From assembly GCA_003194525.1 (NCBI GenBank), contig NBIV01000175.1:118820-182819 (forward strand): a DNA stretch of 64,000 nucleotides, written 5' to 3'. Shown piece by piece: positions 18,578-30,600 of this stretch. The translations under genes and the position numbers were made by a program. The notes beneath the pieces were generated by a model. That model saw only the letters and a list, made by a program, of their open reading frames with translations, was not told the origin of the DNA and searched no databases. Source of the stretch: Gracilariopsis chorda. Taxonomy: Eukaryota; Rhodophyta; Florideophyceae; Gracilariales; Gracilariaceae. The first letter of the stretch is position 1, and each line of letters starts with the position of its first letter.

Positions 18578-19781
18578 GACGGACGATAGAGGCTGTCAGC
18601 AAATAGAAACGAATCGATAAGCGGGGAAACGGGGCAGATAGCTGCGCCCACAGAAGATAAAGAAACGGAGTTACAGAGGTGGAGGTGGTTGACGTGGATG
18701 AACGAAACGGTTTGGAGCACGAAACGAAGAGGAGATTGGGCGAGACGGGCAGAAAGGGTGGCGAAAACGGTGGACTGGATGGAACGAGCTGTGGGAGGTG
18801 AGATGAAGGCGGAGTGGGTGAAAATTGGACGTCCGCCGGGCCGCAGGTGTGAGTGAGTGCTGGAGCAACGGCGACGACGGGAGGTATATAATCGTTCGTA
18901 CTGTTTGGTACAAGTGAGCTGCTTTTCGGGGGCGGTGCGTGTCGTGCTGGCTGCGGGTTGGTGAGGGCTGTGTAGTTGCGCACAGCCACAAGTGGCAAAG
19001 TTGGTGCAACAGTCACGCTCGGCTGCGCCGTTTGTGTAGACAGCTCCATTTCTTTTCATTTGGCGGGCAAATCAACTGTCAGAAACAGATATGCGCTGCT
19101 ACAATTGGGCAATATCAGCAGTGCTCCGTTTCTGAGTTCCAATCTCACTCGCAAGACTCAAAAAGCTGCAGAGTTCCTTGTCACGTGTCTTGCTCTCTAC
19201 GTTGGCGGAGGCAACTGCTTGCTCCCTCTCAAGCAAAGGGGAACTGCCTTCATTCCCAGTCTTCTCTCTTCAGTCAAAACAGCATCGCACTTCTTCGTTA
19301 CATGCAAGACGGTACAACGCGAAGGCCAAGAAACAGCACTAGTATCATGGACGTTGCGTTGCTTGGTGCAGGGTTGTCCGGCCCGACCAACAGAAAACGT
19401 TGCTAGAATCGTTTTCCGGACGGGTGACGCAATAACTTTCTCGCCAGAGCTGTCTTTGTAACCTACCCTCTGCACAGAAAGAGCGCAATTGCTCAGCGGC
19501 GATCCAACGTGCAAATAGCCATATGCCCCTGACAATACGCTAACCGCCCATTGCGCCACGCTCTACGGTTCAAGCTTCTTGGAGCAATTCGCGCACTGAG
19601 AGGTCTGCTATCGCGGCGATATCCAAGAAGGAACGCAGCCGATCGTGGCAAGTCACTCTAAGCCTCAAACGTGGCGTATCTCACAGAAACGGGTGCCTCA
19701 AAGCGCGTATCATCTTTAATCGTTGTGTTTACACTAGCGTCCTCTCGCAGTCGATTTGCCGTCGTCAAAGCACAAGCGCGC
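18578..19781. other. intergenic, no recognised gene
   Basis: The 5' region of the kelch-BTB gene and 3' region of RPL7. Several overlapping open frames of 100-190 codons exist on both strands (18475-19059 minus, 18939-19461 plus). They are unbiased, carry no domain and overlap each other, so I do not call them. Confidence 0.5.
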
Positions 19782-20733
19782 CTAGTTCATTCTTCGAATC
19801 AAAGTGTTAATGAGCTCTTCTCGGTTACCAGCATCACCACCTTCAGTAAAGTGAATAAGCTTCGACTTCTTAGAATATCCACCACGAGGTGAAGACAACT
19901 TGAACGGCCACAAGAAGTTATTGGCCTCCTTGAAATGCGGTCCACATGTGAAGATCTCATGTACAAGATCTTCCATACAAATGATATCGTGCTTTCCAAG
20001 TACCTGTTCAATGATCCTGTTATCCGACAATGGGGTACGGGACCAAGCTCCAGGTTTGCCAATCTTCGCAAAGCCTCTCTTGTAGATGAGCTCCTTGACG
20101 CTCTTCAAGTTGGGGTATCCATAAGTGATGTACGGCTCCACCCTCTGCAACATACGAATGGTGGCATAGTTAAGTTTGACAAATACGCCATTCTGAATTT
20201 GACGAAGACGTAGCAATTGCAGAATCTTCTTTTCCTTAGGAGGCATGGCGTTAATGCCCCTGATACGAATGACAAAAGCAACCTTGGCACCTTCGGGGAC
20301 GTAGAACTTGCCCTCCTTGCGTGCGGAACGCTTCGCATCAATTAAGGCACGCTCGGCCTGCTTGTATTCGGCGACATAGGTCTCAGCTCTTTTGAAAGCC
20401 TCCTTCTTAGCTTCACGACGAGCCTTCTTGGCGGCGCGGGCTGCTATGAGGCGATCTCCGGCGACGCGCTCCTGGGTGCGACGCTTCTTCAATATGCTCT
20501 CTGGCACGGGAACACTTTGTTTCGGGAGATTTGCGGAAGATTCGAACGCAGGTTAGCAAGGAATTGATTTTGAGTGCTCGCTCGCATTGAAAGTGATCGC
20601 TAACCGAGCGAGCGGGATCACGCGCTTGAGACGCTGACGGAGTCGAGTTTTGATGGCACTGGAGGGGGACGCGGGCTCAGGGCGCTAGAGAGGGCGGATC
20701 GGAGTGTACTTACTTCTCTGGCTTGGGCACCAT
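19782..20733 (-). CDS. RPL7: 60S ribosomal protein L7 (uL30), two exons
   Basis: Large-subunit ribosomal protein of about 250 residues, cytoplasmic ribosome. Exon 1 is 20733-20714 and encodes only MVPKPE plus two bases. Exon 2 is 20514-19782. Joining them gives the VPVPES start typical of eukaryotic L7, ahead of the basic N-terminal helix. The uL30 core follows ([19 protein letters not shown], then [20 protein letters not shown]). The conserved [20 protein letters not shown] segment and the C-terminal [12 protein letters not shown] are present. Exon 2 alone has no ATG at its start, and the homology reaches back to the splice site, which supports the exon model. It stops with TAG. The upstream gene-free 2 kb should carry the promoter. 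Confidence 0.95.
20515..20713 (-). other. spliceosomal intron of RPL7
   Basis: 199 bp, phase 2. The donor is GTAAGT (20713-20708) and the acceptor AG is at 20516-20515. A branch-point-like TTGCTAACC sits at about 20551-20559, some 38 nt before the acceptor. It is the only intron I can support in the window. Confidence 0.85.
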
Positions 20734-22825
20734 TGTGGGATGAGTGGGAGAACACGGGTGGCGGAAGGCGCGACGGTCGATGGCTCGGCTGCTGGACAGT
20801 GCACGACGGTGGTGGGCGTCACGGGCGACAATGTGCCGACGTCGCGCATTGCGCAGTCGCCGTCGACCGCACTCCGGCTTTCACAGATCTGATCTTTTTG
20901 GCGCACATCAGATCTATGTTGTTTTTCAGAAAAGAAGTACTTTTTTTCGAAAACCGGTCAGAAATCTTTCGTCGTTCCCAAATCGTTTCATTTCAGCTTT
21001 GGCACTCAGACCCAACATTTCTCAAACGGCAAATGCACATGTTGGGACCAATGCATATAAAGCTTCGTTTCGAAGAGACACCTACTTGGACAGATGGCTG
21101 GATACGTGCGGAAGACTTGCTCCACATTGGGTATGACGTTGCCCTCCATTCTACGAAGAGGAGACCTATAAAGCAATAGTTGATCCGAGTAAGAGGCTTT
21201 AACTTTCCACAGGAACTGTGTGATGGGACCTCGTTGAAGCGCTTTTGGAGGCAATTTGAACGCGCGTGTGGTACTCTTTAACAGAAGCAACACAATGGAA
21301 TGAGGCTCGCCACCGCAATCTCATGTTATGCCCCTTCACACACAATATTATGGATTGTTCTCCTTGGAATTAGCAGGGGTGTCTAAGAAGACATTTAAGT
21401 CGCTTGGGACTTTCTGCGTTCTACGAATGCAGCTGAAGATTCGCGGCCGTGTCAAGAGGAATTATGGCACTTCACGATCACATACCTTTGACCTTATTGT
21501 GCTGCTTTGTTCGATGATGTATCTATTCTATATTTGAAACAACACCCCGGAGAACTCCATTTCCCGTACGGCGTCAAGACTGAACACTGACTGTTTCCTG
21601 GAAACAAGTGTTGGATTTTTGCGACGTGAAGGTATTGTTTGGTTCCTATGTTCTATGTCAAGAAATCAACCAATACAAACAGATGCTTCAAAAAGTAGAT
21701 GCGAAATGAAATTGGAATCAGAGGGTTCGCTGACCACTAGCTGTGATTGTAGCACCCGCGTCAAGGAACCCAAGAAAAGGAGAAAGATTAGAACAGACGC
21801 GTTTTCCAAGCCGTGTTGGGGTAGTGAAAACCGCGAATTATACAACAGTATATGATACTCCATGGCACTTCCTACTGCGAGTTGGAGAATTCGTGGGTCT
21901 GGTAAGGCTGTTGGAGAGTGTGTAATGGGTTGTCGTGCGTCTCAACACCTGCGGAATCTACGGCGTAAACTCGAATCCTAGGATTGAAGAAAGTTCAGAA
22001 CCAAAATGGATCTGCTACGATATGGGGTATTAATGCGATTGACCAGTTTAGGTAGCGCCGTTCGAATGATTTTTGTTGCTGTCACTATCACTAACTAGGC
22101 CTGATTTGAAGTATACGAGGGTGTGCTATCGTATGCACAACACTCTCAGTGGACCTAAAGTCATTTCGAAGAACAGGCCTCTTGACCAAGTTTATTAAAG
22201 CTATCGCCTGGGTAATTCAGACAATCTGGATCAGGGTTCATGCAGTTGATTGGCAGTGAATACTGAATCTAGTAGAAGAGATAAATATAGTACCAGGGGT
22301 AAGGGTTATATGGATAACCCTTCACCCCTGTAGCCTTTGTAGGTTCTCTGGGGCTCATGAAATCTCATTACGATATCAGAGAAAGCTATGTTCTAAAATT
22401 AAAAGGGTTGTCCTTAATATCCTTCTACAGTTCCTTCTTCCGGTCAGAAGGCCAGAGGCTGTTTAACGAGCTTCTTAACTCCATTCGTTACTTCGCGTTT
22501 ACCAAGTCTTCACATCGAGCCGTATCTGTAACAACTTCCCAGCGCGATTCGGAGTGGTTACATTCCTTCTCAATTCCTCTTTTCTCGTGGACCACACTGA
22601 ACTATTGCGGGATTTTCGCTTTCTATGGAGTGTTTAGATGGAGGCTTAATACCACTCTAGGTAAAAAGCCTTTGCCATCATTAATTCTCCCTTTTTGGCC
22701 CCGATGTTTGTCTAGAAGCTTGTGCTGCATGATCTGCTCAGCAAGTCTCTTGGGGTTTGTGGCATGCATGCAATGAAGATTGATTGTGAACCGTTCAGGT
22801 TCTCAACAGAGCAGAGGTCACAGAT
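20734..22825. other. 2.1 kb without a recognised gene
   Basis: AT-richer DNA between RPL7 and the outer retrotransposon. Open frames are short and unrelated to each other. No repeat, RNA gene or mobile-element terminus was seen before the target duplication at 22826. Confidence 0.5.
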
Positions 22826-22830
22826 CAGGT
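22826..22830. repeat. target-site duplication of outer gypsy element (3' side)
   Basis: CAGGT on the plus strand, i.e. ACCTG when read in the element's own direction, directly outside the LTR. The identical ACCTG flanks the other LTR at 45060-45064. Confidence 0.85.
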
Positions 22831-23048
22831 TGTAGCAAACTACGCGAGTTGTTCGTCGATGGAAAGGTGAGGTTCGATGCCTCGATTTACTGAGAGGCGA
22901 TATTCTTGGGGCTAAAATGCCACTACCGTGTTCCCTAATTGGGGACTGCAAGTATTTGATAAGATACTTACGCTATTGTAACCTACAACTAGGGTTTAAG
23001 TAGCCTTTTTGGGTTCCGTCCAACGCTATACAGCCGGAAACGGCTACA
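22831..23048 (-). repeat. 3' LTR of outer gypsy element
   Basis: 218 bp, starting TGTA and ending TACA in the element's direction (minus strand). The same 218-bp sequence, with scattered substitutions, lies in plus orientation at 45065-45282. A 12-nt polypurine tract touches its inner edge. Confidence 0.9.
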
Positions 23049-23060
23049 CTCCCCTCTTTC
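23049..23060 (-). other. polypurine tract of outer gypsy element
   Basis: GAAAGAGGGGAG on the minus strand, immediately before the 3' LTR, where plus-strand DNA synthesis of an LTR element is primed. Confidence 0.75.
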
Positions 23061-23202
23061 AAAGAGCGATTTGCAAACGAGGGTCGCGAACCAGGTCGCA
23101 TGGAGTGTTTTTATGCTTAAACAAGCGCTGTAGCATAACAAGGACATCTTCGTATATACTCGCCGGTGGTTCCAAAGTGTCTTCCTTTGTGTTTAGTCTT
23201 TT

Positions 23203-24748
23203 TCATTGCACTTGAACCATGAGCCCTTTTTTGTTGTTTACCAGTTTCATTAAACGTTTGACTGGCATTCCAGTTAACGACGCTATGAAGTGCAAAATTA
23301 TACCCTCTGTGTCCAACAAGCTGTCGTGATAGTATTTGAGGCGAGACCCATGAATGTCTTCCGTTAGGGCACTGCGTAAATTTTCCACCTGAAAAACGTA
23401 ACTTCATAGAGCTTTTTGGATGCTGCGAGGACTGCGCCATCGCAGTTCGAGTTTCTCCGGTGCATGAAAATTGCTGCCTGCCACCAAGACATAATCAACT
23501 TCAACAAAGTTCGGGAGAGTGCCTCTTGACGCCTTTAACTTTGATGACTTTCGGTTCTTCCGGACTGCGTTTTTTATCAGAGTTTGAAGCTCTGCGCAAG
23601 CATCTTGTAAAGCCTTGATGTTAAGGCAACGCTCCTGGGTGACCTCCAAAACTTTCAGAGCCTTACGAGTGGAGGAACGGAAGAACGAGGAGATGGGCGG
23701 AGACGGCTCCATGCCAAGAAAAGCGATTACCGGTGCGATGTTCAATCGGTGCGAAGAGGCAGATTTGTTGAGGATGCTCGCTATCACGGGTAGCAAATCT
23801 GTCCATTCCTTGAAATCCATTTGTGGTTCGGATTTCAATGCTCTAAAGGTTCGAATAAATTCCTTCCCTAAACGCTCCACTGCTCTTTTGCTGCACGGAG
23901 TGTATGGAAGTGTGAAATGATGCGGCAAACGTAGAAATTTGCAGTGTAAGCGTACAGTTTCGTTGCGGAATTGAGCAGGTCCGTCGGAAATGAGACCCTT
24001 TGGTGTGACAAAAGCTGCGCACCAATCGAAGATCGCCTGAGCCGCGTTTTCAGCAGCGCTACTTGAAAACGAATACAACCACTGGTATTTGGAATGGTCG
24101 TCGCAGAGCGTGAGAATGTATTTCTCGCCGCCTCTGCTCGGTCGAATCTCCAGAAAGTCGAATTGTAGGAGATCATTGGGTGCAATGCCGTGTACTGCCG
24201 GTCCAAAAGGACGTGGTATTTTCTCTCCACCGGTAGTACAAATGCAGTGAATGAAAGCGTGGATGAATGCACGGATGTCTACTGTTAGAGTAGTACATGT
24301 GAATTGTTTCCGTAGCGTGTTTGGGGTTGGGATTCTGCCTCGGTGCCCGGATGGTCCAGTGTGCGCGATGATGCACAGTCGTAACTGAAGATCTTCAGCA
24401 TTGTCAGGGATCCATACAGCGCCGTCCTGAACTTTCCACAATCCGTCGTACATCTGTAGGCCCTCAGGACGATTTGATTTGTTCTCTGACTTCACTGCAA
24501 TTATTTATTCAGGCTTCGGCCATGAGAAATTCTCGGCGGAGCTTGATGGGAGAATATGAATTTGCACCAATCGGCGGACCGTTGGAGTGCAGCCCAGCGA
24601 GTGAGAAGATCGGCCCACACGTTGTCAGTGCCTTTGACATGTAAGCAAGTGTAGTTGTAGGCACTAAGCCTCACTGCCCATCGCAGGACTTTTCAAACGG
24701 ACGGGAGGCTGAGATCAGGAATGATGGAAAGAGGGTCGAAAAGTGTAA
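23203..24748 (-). pseudogene. outer gypsy element: second half of RNase H, integrase and C-terminal domain
   Basis: From 24748 leftward the frame resumes in the middle of an RNase H domain (LFDPLSIIPDL, then VLRWAVRLSAYNYTCLHVKG and NVWADLLTRW), with one in-frame stop. The integrase frame 24495-23404 has an H-H-C-C finger (AHTGPSGH and HCICTTGG). The catalytic core has Asp in LLQFDFLEI, Asp in LISDGPAQF and Glu in AVERLGKEF. It then shows a C-terminal LRWRSPR block. The protein continues after a frameshift at 23388-23203 (VENLRSALTEDIHGSRLKYY), a chromo-like tail. By memory this arrangement matches the gypsy lineage common in oomycetes. The missing 5' half is at 45283-48436 on the plus strand. 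Confidence 0.85.
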
Positions 24749-25534
24749 TGCAATGCCCGGAAGCGGGAGTGCACCGAAAGACGTTCGGGATCTTTCCTCG
24801 TTAGAGGTGAGCCCAGTTGGGTAGAATACTCCCAGGAGTGGCACTACTATGTCGGGTTGTAAGGCCGAGGCGATCCGTCGCGACTTGCGCAGGGAGTTTG
24901 AGGCAAGAATAGGGTATCCGCAGGAGCGGTGTATGGGGGTGGTCGTCCTCTAGAGAGGTGAGGTTTCCACGTTAGTGGCACTCGCGAACACGAGCCGTGG
25001 TTAGCGGGAAAGCCACCCCATAAAGGGAAAATAAGGGAGAGCTGAGTCACGAGTGTCGTGACGAAGAGTAACGGCAGTGCCGGTAAAATAAACCTTATAC
25101 AAGGCGAACACCAAGACAGCTGGAATAACAATCCGAATACTCGGGTCCTTTAGATAGGCAAGGGGGTTAGACTTCCCGTATGCGACGGTGCTTCCCTCCA
25201 AAGAGGAGTAGAGAACACGCGAAGGCGGTCAGGTCTAGAGCCAATTCCCCAGGTTGGGGTTCCTTCTTGGGGAAGGTTTACTGGTGCAACGGCAACCCGC
25301 CGGCGCACTAAGTACTAACCATTCCAGAAATGGGTGTAAAAATAATAAATAGAATTAACTAAATTACTCCACTTTGGTGGTTCATGCCCACTGCTGTGGC
25401 CAACCGCCAATTGACTCTTCCGTGTCCCACGTGTCAAATCCACTATTAGTGGTCTTAGTTCATGCAATGACTACACTACCGAAACATTCGGGAAATCAAC
25501 TAAGTACCAAGAATCCGTCTCTGAGGGCATTGCA
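24749..25534 (-). repeat. 3' LTR of inner chromovirus
   Basis: 786 bp. In the element's direction it begins TGCAATGCCC and ends GGGCATTGCA, a 10-bp perfect terminal inverted repeat. A diverged copy of equal length lies in plus orientation at 48437-49221. The LTR interrupts the RNase H domain of the outer element. Confidence 0.9.
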
Positions 25535-25551
25535 CATCATATCCCCCTCCT
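25535..25551 (-). other. polypurine tract of inner chromovirus
   Basis: Minus-strand GGAGGGGGATATGATG abuts the 3' LTR. The related element has an equivalent purine tract at 58748-58765. Confidence 0.7.
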
Positions 25552-25595
25552 TAGTTGGGAAAGCAACGGCGAACAAGGGCGAATCCCAGCGAAAA

Positions 25596-27422
25596 ATGGG
25601 CGACAAAAGTCCAAATCCCTCCGGGTCACCTGGTCAAGCCTCTGCCTCAGAGAAACAACCTCCTGCAAAATCAGCAAACCAGCCTTCCACAAGTGCACGC
25701 TTCTCCTCTTCCTGCTCAACTCAGTCAGATCACGCCCTTTCAAAGGGGACTATGAACAACAACAACAACCAGCCTCCAAGACCGACTCCAGTCGGGAACT
25801 TCACAACCGGTTTCTGGTCGGTACCATTGCCACAAGGGAGGCGAGCTCCGGCACAGCCGGCCAACATTGGTGCAGCGTCCCAGCATGGGTTCCAACTTCC
25901 ACCAGCGGTGGCTCCTTCCGGACTGATCCTGGTGGCGACTTGGCCTTCTTATAACGCCCTTGTAGGGTTAGATCCGATGAATTGGAGTCACGCCTCTCGG
26001 TTCCGGCTTGCGCCGTGGTTCCATCCCCTCGCTGCCCTCAACGAGGATTTGGTTAAGGCCTATGCGGATGGTTCCGGTACTTTACCGGGGGATCTACCCA
26101 GCCTCGTCACATCGTCTTGGGACTGGTGCCATCGAGTTGCCATCCCGGTCCACCATATCCGAAGAAACTCGGGAGAATCCGCGATTGCGGCTCATGCGGC
26201 GCTGGTGCGGATTGCATATCAACGGCAGAGCTGGGCGCCTTTCGAATTCTCGGTGCCTACCGGCTTTGGCTTCGACGTCAGCCTATTCCGCACGCGCGGT
26301 GAAATTGGTTACGGCGAACGCCTGGCCAGCCTCGATACCCTCGCGTGGAGGAACTTTCCCGCTGCGCGGCAAGAAGCCCTGTGTTGGGAACAAACGATAC
26401 TTTGGGCTGAATTCCGGTACCTTTCTCGGCAGTTCCGGTCCAACTTCCTCCAAGACTTCATCCGTTATGAACGGCGCTGGCAATCCCGATTCGGGTACTT
26501 TGTCCCGTATCAAAACGTGGAGATTGAGCGGATTGCTCCGCCTCACCGATACGGTCAGTATGTCGCGCTACCCGAGTGGTGGAGGTTCCTTGAAGCCTGC
26601 CGGGGTTACTACGTTGATCTCCTACTGGCACTCAAGTACCTCGGTTCCTTTTTGATTTAGGATCCCCGGTCGGGGCTTTGGTCGGTAGTTGTGACGGGGT
26701 GGGCTGCCCGCACTGCGGCGGTTGTCCTCGCTGAGGTTTATGAACAGCATCGACTGTGGTTCATCCAACCGCGTGTGCGGGCTGCTATTCGCAATCTGGA
26801 CCTCAGCGTCCCCCTTGGGGGTATTGCCAACAATGACGAAGTATTCCAATGACTTGGTTTGATCGACAGTATTGACTGGCGCGAGGTCCCGCTGGAACAG
26901 AGCGGTCGGCTTGACGGCGGCGGTGGCGGTACCGGTGGTCCGGGTCTGGGTAGAAACACAGCCCTTGCGGGGGATTTCATCTACTTCGATCCCTGGGAGT
27001 TCCGGGAGATTTCCTCCGAGGAGGCGAGGGAACTCCGCGACGCACCGTGGCACTTGCCGGACGACCACCCGATTGGGTACGTCGATTACGACGATTACTA
27101 CCGTGCGTATAGCAGGGATGACCCGATGGTCGATAACGAACCCGAAGAGCCGGGGGACATGGAAGTAGACGTTGCCGACATGGTCGTAGACGTATCCCCC
27201 GAGGGGGTGCATCTGGTTCCCAGTCCTCCGACGGCGAGCGCCTGACCTTCACTCCCCAGCGGGGGTACAGTCACTGAAAGCGATATCATTGCCCGCTTCC
27301 TCCGCGGAGCGGGTTTAAGCACTGCCGAGGTTTCGGGTGACTTCACCGCGATGGCGGATGCCTTGGCTTACCGCCTGGCGGGTGGTCACGCTCCAGACGA
27401 TGGGGAGGGGTCGAACCTCTAA
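25596..27422 (+). pseudogene. antisense ORF of inner chromovirus (copy 1)
   Basis: About 608 codons in one uninterrupted frame on the strand opposite to pol, broken only by stops at 26658 (TAG), about 26847 (TGA) and 27243 (TGA). There are no frameshifts. It starts at an ATG 61 nt from the LTR edge. An N-terminal Ser/Pro/Gln-rich region (1-110) precedes a Trp/Tyr/Arg-rich folded-looking region with WPSYNAL (about 116), APWFHP (about 138), FGFDVSLFRTRGE (about 225) and GDFIYFDPWE (about 460), then an acidic stretch and a short ARFLRGAGLS tail. The second chromovirus has a homologous ORF at 58808-60701 with every motif conserved in order. There is no signal peptide or convincing membrane segment, so it does not look like env. 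I recognise no family. It converges with pol, whose frame ends 188 bp away. Confidence 0.8.
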
Positions 27423-27609
27423 TCCAGTATCCCGGTCTCTTTCCCTGGCTTAGCCAGTAATGTAGCTTAGCATCACACAGGAGCGCGAGGCTCCTGAGTA
27501 AATTTTCCCGTTTAGAACGGCGTTTTCTCTTTCATTCCCGTCCTTGACGGAGTCCATACAAAAGGGGGTGTACTCCTTCTTTCTTACCTTCCCCGGCTTC
27601 GCGGCGTTT

Positions 27610-30600
27610 TTATCCCACTTGGGCGTTGCACAGCGTAGCTGTATTTGCGGTACCCGCGCTGCGGTGATATTGGGCCACCTTCGAACGAAGGAGGTGTTCG
27701 ATGGGTCCCATGGTGTCCCAGCTTCGGTCATATCCGTACCAACGGACTCGGTATCTTAGAATGCCTTCCTGATTCTAGGTGTGCCCGACGATTCGGTCAA
27801 TCACAAACTCTTGTTTGTATACCTACCGGCCTTGCCATGCTTTGGTGACCTCTCTTGTCAGGGGTTGCCTGATGCACTGGATATTTCCCCTCAGGGGTGC
27901 GTCAGGATGCAACGTGCCGGCTTCGCTCGGAGGATGCGGCACAGAGTGCGGAATACTATCCCTCAAGAGGGTGTCCTCGTAAAACGGTTGCCGCGTACTG
28001 CGGTAATTGGGTCGTACCGCTAGCTTGCGGGGGTCCTCCGTCCTATGTTGATGGTATTCCGGTCGCACCGCGAGCTTGCGGGCATATTGCCGCTTTGACG
28101 GAGTTGTGGAGGTCACTACCTGGTGGGGCTTTCCGCGTCGCGCGGTGATTGGTGCAGGGCGCACAATCTCCGTGGGTTCACGTGACTCCTACGGCATGTG
28201 GCTCTGAACTGCCTCCTTGCGTTCCGCCTCCCCTGGCTTGGGCCTTACACTGTCCGATTGAGCCGTGCACTTCTGTGTTGGCCCCCGGTATCCGGCGGTT
28301 ACTTCTGGTGCTCCGGTGTGTTCCCTCAAACTGCCTGGTGGGGCATGGACAGCTGGCACCGTGGACACCCTGTTCGGGGACTCTGCCTCTAATTGAGGTG
28401 TGATGTCAGCCTCAAGAGGTGCATCATCCGGGACGACCGGTTTAACCCTGGGGACGACGCCAGATTTTTCTGAGAAGCTCGGTATATCACCACGATTGCG
28501 CGGAGACTTTGGCACTTCTATCTCCAAAGTTCGGACAACATTCCCGTTATGAACGGTTCTCAAGTCCGGGGCTGTAGATACAGGGACTAGAGTTGCAAGA
28601 TGTGCATTCCCGCCTTCCTCCCTCAAGAGGGTCTTTTCAATTTCAAGCGTTGCTGGATTTTCAAGGCGTTCGTTGCCTGCTACCAACAGTGTGGATGGTG
28701 CTGAGGAATCCGTTTTGGCGGGAAATTCTGTCGACGACGGTTCTGCGACTACACCCTGGTGAGGGGTCTGCGAAACGATATCGCTATCCTGATTCAGGGA
28801 ATTGCCCTGGTTCATGGGTACGGACTGCGATTTCGGTCCACTCTCCCGTATCATACGGTGTAACTGCGTCGTTCTGGAACCGTGTGTGGGGGATTGCGAG
28901 GATTCATCGACCTTCCGTGTTTCACGGCTCAAATCCCGTTGCAACGGTGATAAATTTCCAGCGTGGCGATAGTTTTCCTCCCCCTCCTTAGACGGAGCAA
29001 GGAGCGTAATAGTAGGATATCCCGCATGGCGGGTGTATATGCGCGCCAAAGGGGCAGTAGTGTTAGGAGTTGAAAAAGGTCCGTTTGGACCTGAACAATC
29101 CGGCCGAGCCGGAGGCTCCGACAAAGTCGGTGAATCTGAGAGGCCCCGAGTATGGTGTGGTAGAGTAGTCGGTCTATTTAGTCCCGGGGTTATCGGCGTC
29201 GCCGAGTCCGTAGAGACGGGTTTCCCTGTTTCCAGGACGACCTCAGACGAGGGGGAAGGGGCAGGTACAACACGATCGCGGGAAATCTGCTCGTGTGCCT
29301 TGCCCATTTCCACTACGACAGTGTCGGAGATAATGTATACCACTTTGAACGGTCCATCCACCACAGGCGAAAGCTTGTGACGCTTCTCCCATTCCAGGTT
29401 ATAATATTCCTTACGTATAAACACGTAGGTATTAGCCCGTATGCGGGGAGCATTTTCTCGTAAACGAGCGTCGAAATCCCTCTTGTACGCCGCTTGCGCG
29501 CGTTCCATAGACTTCCGCGCTGCCGGGACCAGTTTAGTAAGCCATTGCGCCCATTCCTGGCGGTAGCGACCCACAGATGGGAAATTGTCCAAGGTGGCTT
29601 GGGATTCTAACGCCACAGGCGGGGGTGAACGAGATAGAACCAATTCGAACGGTGACACTGCGGTAGTCCGGTGAACTTGTGTATTGTATGCAAATGTTAA
29701 AGCATCTGCATACAAGTCCCAAGTTTTGGGGTGATCAGCAACGCAGGAATGGAGAGAGGCCAACAAAGTCCGGTTGAACCGTTCGACTTGGCCATTACAC
29801 TGGGAATGGTAGGTAGTCATGAACAAGTCTTTCACGTCCAGGATGCGACAAACATCCTGGAAGAACTTGGACGCGAACTGCCGTCCGTTATCGGAGAGCA
29901 CCTCCACAGGAGGACCGTAGACAAAAATCCAGTGCGCTACCAGAGCCTGGGCCATCGTGAAAGCGGTTATCCTCCGAAGAGATACAGTTCGAACAAGCTT
30001 TGAAAAGCGATCGGTGATCACAAGTAAGAAGTTGTTGCCTCTCTTTGTAGTGAGGAGAGGTCCGAGAATATCGATTGCGATAAACTCGAGTGGCGCCCTA
30101 GCAGGGAATAACTTCATTTTCTTCGCGTTCCTGCGGAGCTTCACCCGGATCTTCGAGCATTTGGTACAAAACCACATAGTTGCGTAGCAATCAATCGCCA
30201 TGGCGGGCCAGTAAAAAGCCCTTCGCAGGGTGAGGTAGAGCTTCCTCCCACCTACGTGGCCCCCGAGCTTCGCATAGTGCGAGAGATGTAACACCCGCGA
30301 CTGCAGGGAATGAGGTACCACAATCTGTGGTCGAGCTTCGACCAACCGAACGAGGTAGCCTTTATCGTTCACCTTGAACGGGAGGTCTTCGCCACCGTTT
30401 AAACGGGCACGAATCCTCATACAGAAGGGGCCACCGAATTGTTCTCGGATCAATTCCTCCGGTGAAACCCGTACAAAACTTCCCGGTAAGGGGTGCTCAG
30501 GGGTCTTGCGGGAGGCGAGTAATTTGTCAAAGTCAGCATCTTCATCCCAGTCTTCTGGCCATTCCTCGAACTTCCACCGCGGTTCATACGGTTCTTCAGC

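Noticed and set aside
18475-19461. Long overlapping frames on both strands upstream of the kelch-BTB gene
   Set aside because: No domain, no compositional bias, mutually overlapping, and one overlaps the start of the kelch-BTB gene in another frame.
25001-25201. 66-residue frame inside the inner LTR, also present in the other LTR (48770-48952)
   Set aside because: The two LTRs are copies of one sequence, so shared open frames carry no independent evidence. The second copy diverges and stops earlier, and the related LTR at 57819-58747 has no counterpart.
25596-27422. Antisense ORF as an env gene
   Set aside because: It lies on the wrong strand for env, has no signal peptide, no clear membrane anchor and no Cys pattern of a surface glycoprotein.
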